This document shows, piece by piece, positions 59,691 to 64,000 of a stretch of 64,000 nucleotides of DNA; within the stretch, counting starts at the first letter, position 1; the number at the start of each line of letters is the position of its first letter. A model generated the notes under the pieces. The model worked only from the letters and a program-made list of their open reading frames with translations, was not told the origin of the DNA and did no database searches. A program made the translations under genes and the position numbers. This stretch comes from Siphonodentalium dalli. Its lineage: Eukaryota > Mollusca > Scaphopoda > Gadilida > Siphonodentaliidae. The stretch is from NCBI GenBank assembly GCA_032622095.1, contig CP136068.1:10895729-10959728 (forward strand), written 5' to 3'.

Positions 59691-60419
59691 CCCATGTATA
59701 TAAACACCATCAAGATAGAGAACTCTCTGACATGACCTCTCCATTGACTAACATATCCTTGAGTTATTGTGCCACCCAAGGTACACACGTACAACCAACC
59801 CATTACCTCAGTCACTCCATATGTACATAAACACAACACAAATGACAACATAGTCACCCAATTTATACACGTACACCTGGTCATACAGCCATACTTGGTT
59901 ATACCCGTACATACCACAAATGACGATACAGCCACGAGTCACCATGTATGAACACCAGGTATACACATACACCCGTCACATGGCCATATAGTCACTCTAT
60001 GTATACATATTCACTACATTCACGATCATACGGTCACGCGTTGTATACCTGGTCACCTCACCATGGACTATACAGCCACTACATGTATACCTATTCGCCA
60101 TATCCATTACCATAGAGTCAATCCATGTATACATATGCACATCACCAATGGTGAGCCCTTCCAGATATACCAATACCCGCACATACGACCTCTCATAAGT
60201 TCCACACTTGCCATACTCATGATAATGCATCTACTCCCCATACACCATCAATGATAACACATCCACAACATATAAAAATATACAACCCACCGTTGCCAAC
60301 AGGGCACTCCCCAAATACCCACACATCATCCATGACCATACAATAACTCGCGGTATACCTATTATCCTCATCTACGATCATAGAGTAACTCCCTGGCTGT
60401 CATCTTGGCTTCCACCCTG
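59690..60419 (-). repeat. GTATACA-type repeats, mirrored block of right arm
   Basis: On the plus strand the words are ACCTGGTCATACAGCCAT, TATACCTATT and CCATAGAGTCACTCC, the reverse complement of the left-arm words. Open frames of 60-95 codons are repeat-derived. Confidence 0.6.
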
Positions 60420-61797
60420 TATCCAGTTGATAAATTTTTATCATAATGGGCCAGACTACCCACATCTCATGGTGCATCTCAGTTCCGTCTCAAAGTTCTG
60501 CCCATTTCCTTTCAATAATATGGCCATAATCACAAAATAGGTTATCCGCAAAATTCCATACTGCAACTTTAAAATGAATTTGTCATGCCCCATACGGAAC
60601 TAGGATAAACATAATAGAACATAGTTGTCAGCTAATTAACTAACATGTATAATAACCAAGTGAGTCACAATTTGCTACCTTTTCGGATAACGCAAAGAAT
60701 AATTTTCTGGATATGTGTAAAAAAATTACTTTTTTACAAATTTGGTTGCCATTTTGGAAGCCATCTTGAGCAATTTAGTCTATAAACACCATAGTGTGAC
60801 ACATTTAAGATAGGTTAAAACAATAAACACATTTGATACCAAAGGTAGTTGCATTTTATTTGAAAAAATGGTCGAACCCTGAAAAGTTATTTTTTGCCGA
60901 TATTTATGTCAAGTTTGTGAGAGAAAAATCCAATATATCTGGTGATGAAAGTGGTGACAATAGTAACAATGACACATGGTGTATCAGACATGTTAGTATT
61001 CAATGCATAGAATACAGATTAGCCAATGTTATACATCAACCACAACTTGTAAGCAATTGCATGACACCCTGGTGCAATATTTACAATTTTCCATATTTTG
61101 GCGGCCATTTTGTCAGCCATTTTGAGCCAATGTAAGATTTTTGGTTCCAGAGAGTTGGAATATTCATAGGTAATGATATGCCTCACTTGCATTACAATGT
61201 TCTTTTTATTTCTAGTTGAAATATGACTAGAATCCCAATTGTGATTTTTTTGTAAAATTTTGTACCGCGTTCTGTAAAATCGAATTTTTGAGGGATTGGA
61301 AGGGGTTAGGACCCCAATAATTGCATACTTAATTGCTCCAATGATCAGTTAATATACAAAACACAAAATAAAGTTGCATTACTCAACCAGTTCCAAACAG
61401 CATGAATTGAACTAGAAGATATTTGTGAAAAAATGTCATATTTTCAAATTCCGGCGGCCATATTGGCGGCCATCTTATGAAAATTTAGATATGTTTTGGC
61501 CCAAATGAACCGTGATCACTTCCCAACTATAATTGTATTGAGAAAACTGTGAGAAGATGCGATTTTCACAAGAAAAGGATGGCATAAACCACCCAACCCA
61601 AAAACTGAGATTTTCAAAAAGGTCAAGGTCAAATTGAAGGTCAAGGTGACCTCCAAAATCTGGAACCAGCCAGTTTAGTGATACTCACCAACCACTTAAC
61701 AAATTCTGAAAGTTTGGCGCTTCTATCACAAAGTGAACGATTTTTATGTTTTCCTGTAATTATCCCCCCCCCCCCCCCCCCCCACTATAGCTCCATT
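60420..61797 (-). repeat. Outer segment of right arm
   Basis: Reverse complement of 46296-47650. For example, AAAGGTCAAGGTCAAATTGA at about 61619 pairs with the TTTGACCTTGACC block at 46442. Scattered substitutions and small indels separate the two. Confidence 0.75.
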
Positions 61798-62905
61798 CAC
61801 CCGGTTGACATTTTCTGAAAATCAATTCATTTAGAATATATTCAGTATTTCAACTGGCGCAATGAATATTCATGCAGACCCCAGAGTAAGGCGAACTTAT
61901 AAAACGCGAGTCTTGTTACCCTTTTCCAATAGTCATTTTCCACTTTCTTTGCAATATTTGTTTGGTGATTTATTGATTCATTGTGATTATTTGTAAAGTA
62001 AAGACTATTATTATCCATCCATTAACTAACACCATTTCCGATTGGGCAAAATCCGCCACGTGATAGTCCGGGAAAAAGTCATATTATATATTCCCGATTT
62101 TCATCCATGTCGGTGTTCGATCCTCCGCCAACTTCGTCTAGCCCAGACTTAGATGATCGTATCATCAACATAACCACATCGGCTACGGGGTCAGACAGAC
62201 AGACATACTTACAGCATAACATTCGAGTAACGATACCGTGAGACATATTATATTCTTTCACTCAGGTTTGCACGCACTAATGTGAATTTCACTTGAGCCA
62301 CTCGCTCAATGGCGATATTAATAAAATCGGACTTGAATCACACAGTTGTAGTGTTCTGAAGAGATTCTAAGAGGATTGTTGTTCTGCTGGACAATTGAGT
62401 GGCACGGCATCCGTCCTCTTAATGAAGAATGGCATGTCATACAGTTATATAAAGAGTTAAGTTTGGCGCAGATAAATCCATTCTCGGCTTTTTGATGATC
62501 GAGTTCAGAACGTTTAGTGTAACTTTGAGAGATATCTCGGTTTCTGGGCTTCGTGTAAACAATTGTGATATCTGGGTTATATACATGTAAATAGTTGGTC
62601 ATCTGATTAATGACATGTTCTAATGGTACATGTATATATGACGTTTGACACTCTTGTTATTGCCTGTTGCATCTGGGTGTGTATTTATCACATTCATATT
62701 TGAATTTCAATTCAGCAAGAAATGCATTGTTTTGAGAATTTGATCGGGTCAAATATAGTCACACGCATATGAGCTTTGATCTTTTAAAAAGTTGTCTAAC
62801 AAAATAAAATAGTTGAACAGATCATATATTTAAAATGTTATCTGTACAATCCTTTAAAGTGAACTACTTGCTCATTTAAAACTAACATTGTTTAGAATCA
62901 ACATA
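61798..62905. other. No supported gene
   Basis: A minus-strand open stretch at 62261-62079 (DPVADVVMLMIRSSKSG, then LDEVGGGSNTDMDENRE) looks protein-like, but it ends in a CAGACAGA tract upstream, has no clear splice sites, and is not called. Confidence 0.35.
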
Positions 62906-63787
62906 TACACCCTAAATCTAGTTGGATAAGAAGATATCCAACAGTCAATCAACCGTTGTATGCCCACAGCACCTATATACGTTGTGTGAAAAGTTGCATG
63001 ACAATTTTGTTGGATGCACTTTTACACAGCGTTGCATATATATTTACTACCAACGGTTGTATGTTAATTATACAACGTGTTGGATGAAATTTCACACAAC
63101 ACTCAATCAACGTTAATTGCCCACAGCACCTATATACGTTTATTGAACTGTTGGTGTTGGGTAGAGTTGGATGACATTTGTTGATTAGAAAGTTAACCCA
63201 ACGTTGATTGGAAAGTAAAATAGGGCAAGACGTCGTGGATATCTGTGCCGGTATAGTATACCTTTGTTATAATTATTCTTTGTACGATACACTGATTATG
63301 TAGGCTGTATGTGTTGAGTGTATGAGTGTACTACTTTAGTCAAATTAGTGCCGTCAGCAGTTGTGTAAATTTGTAAACTTCAAAATTTGGCAAATATAAA
63401 TAAATATACACTCAACACATAAAGCCTACATAATCAGTGTATCGTACAAAGAATAATTATAACAAAGGTATACTATACAGGCAAAGCTATCCACGACGTC
63501 TTGTCCCATTTTCCGGTCGCTCAGTAGTTTTTTTTACGCAGTCGTCCATCTTGTTTTGAAATATTTGGAGCCAAAAACTCGCATGCTCGCCCGCACCAGA
63601 AACGCGCTGATATTGGATGACCCGGTCACGTGGCGGTTTTATCCAATGTGGTATGAAAGTAATACCACAGAAGACAGTTCACGGAATCAGTTGTGTACAT
63701 CGCATTAAACTGTTGGATAATAAGTACACAACAAATTCGTACCCAACGAGTTGTATACAACGTTCATACAACTAGATTTAGGGTGTA
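62906..63787. mobile_element. Inverted-repeat element with TA ends and a nested palindrome
   Basis: The 19-bp ends TACACCCTAAATCTAGTTG (62906-62924) and its exact reverse complement (63769-63787) fit a TA target duplication around CACCC...GGGTG, a Tc1/mariner-type signature. Inside, an ACAACGTT/ATATACGTTG-rich stretch is duplicated (CCCACAGCACCTATATACGT at 62961 and 63120). No transposase frame exists, so it is non-autonomous. Confidence 0.7.
63217..63512. repeat. Nested 296-bp palindrome
   Basis: Arms of about 110 bp pair almost perfectly around 63364.5: AAAATAGGGCAAGACGTCGT, then GGTATAGTATACCTTTGTTA, and on to TATGTGTTGAGTGTAT on the left mirror the right side, which ends ACGACGTCTTGTCCCATTTT. 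It lies inside the TA-flanked element, so it is either its core or a second, younger insertion. Confidence 0.75.
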
Positions 63788-63990
63788 AAGAAAAACTGCG
63801 TTATGACATCCGTCGGGTATCCCGAGTCACCAGACATACTATATCACAAACATATCACAAGTTTGGCTCAGTATGACGTACATCATATGCGAAATGGCCA
63901 TGTTTTGACCTGAATGGCAGACTAAAATATCCACATATTTACACTTAATAACATGCTATGATGAATATGTAAATTGTTTTAATTTTACAG

Positions 63991-64000
63991 GGACACCGAG
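63991..64000 (+). CDS. Possible start of gene 2 exon 3 (cut by window end)
   Basis: TTTTAATTTTACAG is a good acceptor. The following GGACACCGAG joined to the phase-1 G of exon 2 gives Gly-Thr-Pro, a plausible linker after an Ig strand G (LVVSGTP). Only ten bases are visible, so this is a prediction. If correct, intron 2 is about 36.3 kb and contains the palindrome. Confidence 0.35.

Larger units (their letters stand above)
53595..61797 (-). repeat. Right arm of giant palindrome
   Basis: Reverse-complement counterpart of 46296-53594. The outer end is a run of about 17-20 C (61764-61783) followed by ACTATAGCTCCATT, which corresponds to AATGGATTGGAAATAGTAGT with GGGGGGG on the left. The arm is about 0.9 kb longer than the left one because of the inverted stretch at 58750-59690. 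Confidence 0.85.

Noticed and set aside
62079-62261. Protein-like 60-residue frame on the minus strand
   Set aside because: No convincing acceptor or donor, and it abuts a CAGACAGA tract typical of repeat ends here.

Overview
This is eukaryotic DNA, most likely from a mollusc and possibly a marine gastropod. It is AT-rich and intron-dominated, with GT-AG splice sites, CR1/Jockey-type LINE remnants, many short inverted-repeat elements and long satellite arrays. There is no bacterial gene organisation. The species assignment is inference, and no rRNA, tRNA or CRISPR locus was found. Coding sequence is a very small part of the window, and most long open frames lie in low-complexity repeats.

Region 1 (1-6292, + strand) is the 3' end of a gene for a predicted receptor-type protein. 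Four homologous 140-nt exons each encode a YxxL-x10-YxxL (ITAM-like) motif. Three 25-nt microexons alternate with them, and a terminal exon ends in LYSHIQV-stop. The splice phases close exactly: the 140-nt exons enter in phase 2 and leave in phase 1, and the microexons do the reverse. The visible tail therefore reads through as 245 residues carrying four ITAM-like modules. The exon-intron unit of about 1.25 kb has been duplicated in tandem. The third unit carries a 1.26-kb inverted-repeat insertion.

Region 2 (6293-25490) is intergenic. It holds a family of elements rich in TGACCTTGA/TCAAGGTCA (6398-8695 and 21701-22430), a decayed + strand LINE (about 10690-12735), an ATG microsatellite, a 125-bp hairpin at 15943, and a minus-strand LINE with endonuclease and reverse transcriptase (16363-19783).

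Region 3 (25491-64000, + strand) starts a second gene. A signal-peptide exon (25518-25572) joins in matching phase 1 to an Ig V-like exon (27311-27664) whose two canonical cysteines are both replaced. A good acceptor in the same phase lies 10 bases before the window ends. If it is the next exon, the intron between is about 36 kb. It would contain a degenerate 0.5-1.3 kb tandem array (28900-32600), several inverted-repeat elements, a possible minus-strand small gene (38149-33977), a + strand LINE tail, an inverted-repeat element with a visible 5-bp target duplication and a paralogous empty site (39791-40787), a 2.8-kb minisatellite of 33-bp units (42980-45785), and a giant palindrome (46296-61797, centre 53594.5).

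The main biological candidate is a tandem locus of immune-type Ig receptors with duplicated ITAM-like tail modules built from alternating 140-nt exons and 25-nt microexons. The main structural candidate is the 15.5-kb palindrome. Its inner arms stay collinear to within 1 bp over 2.6 kb, while its outer arms are visibly older.
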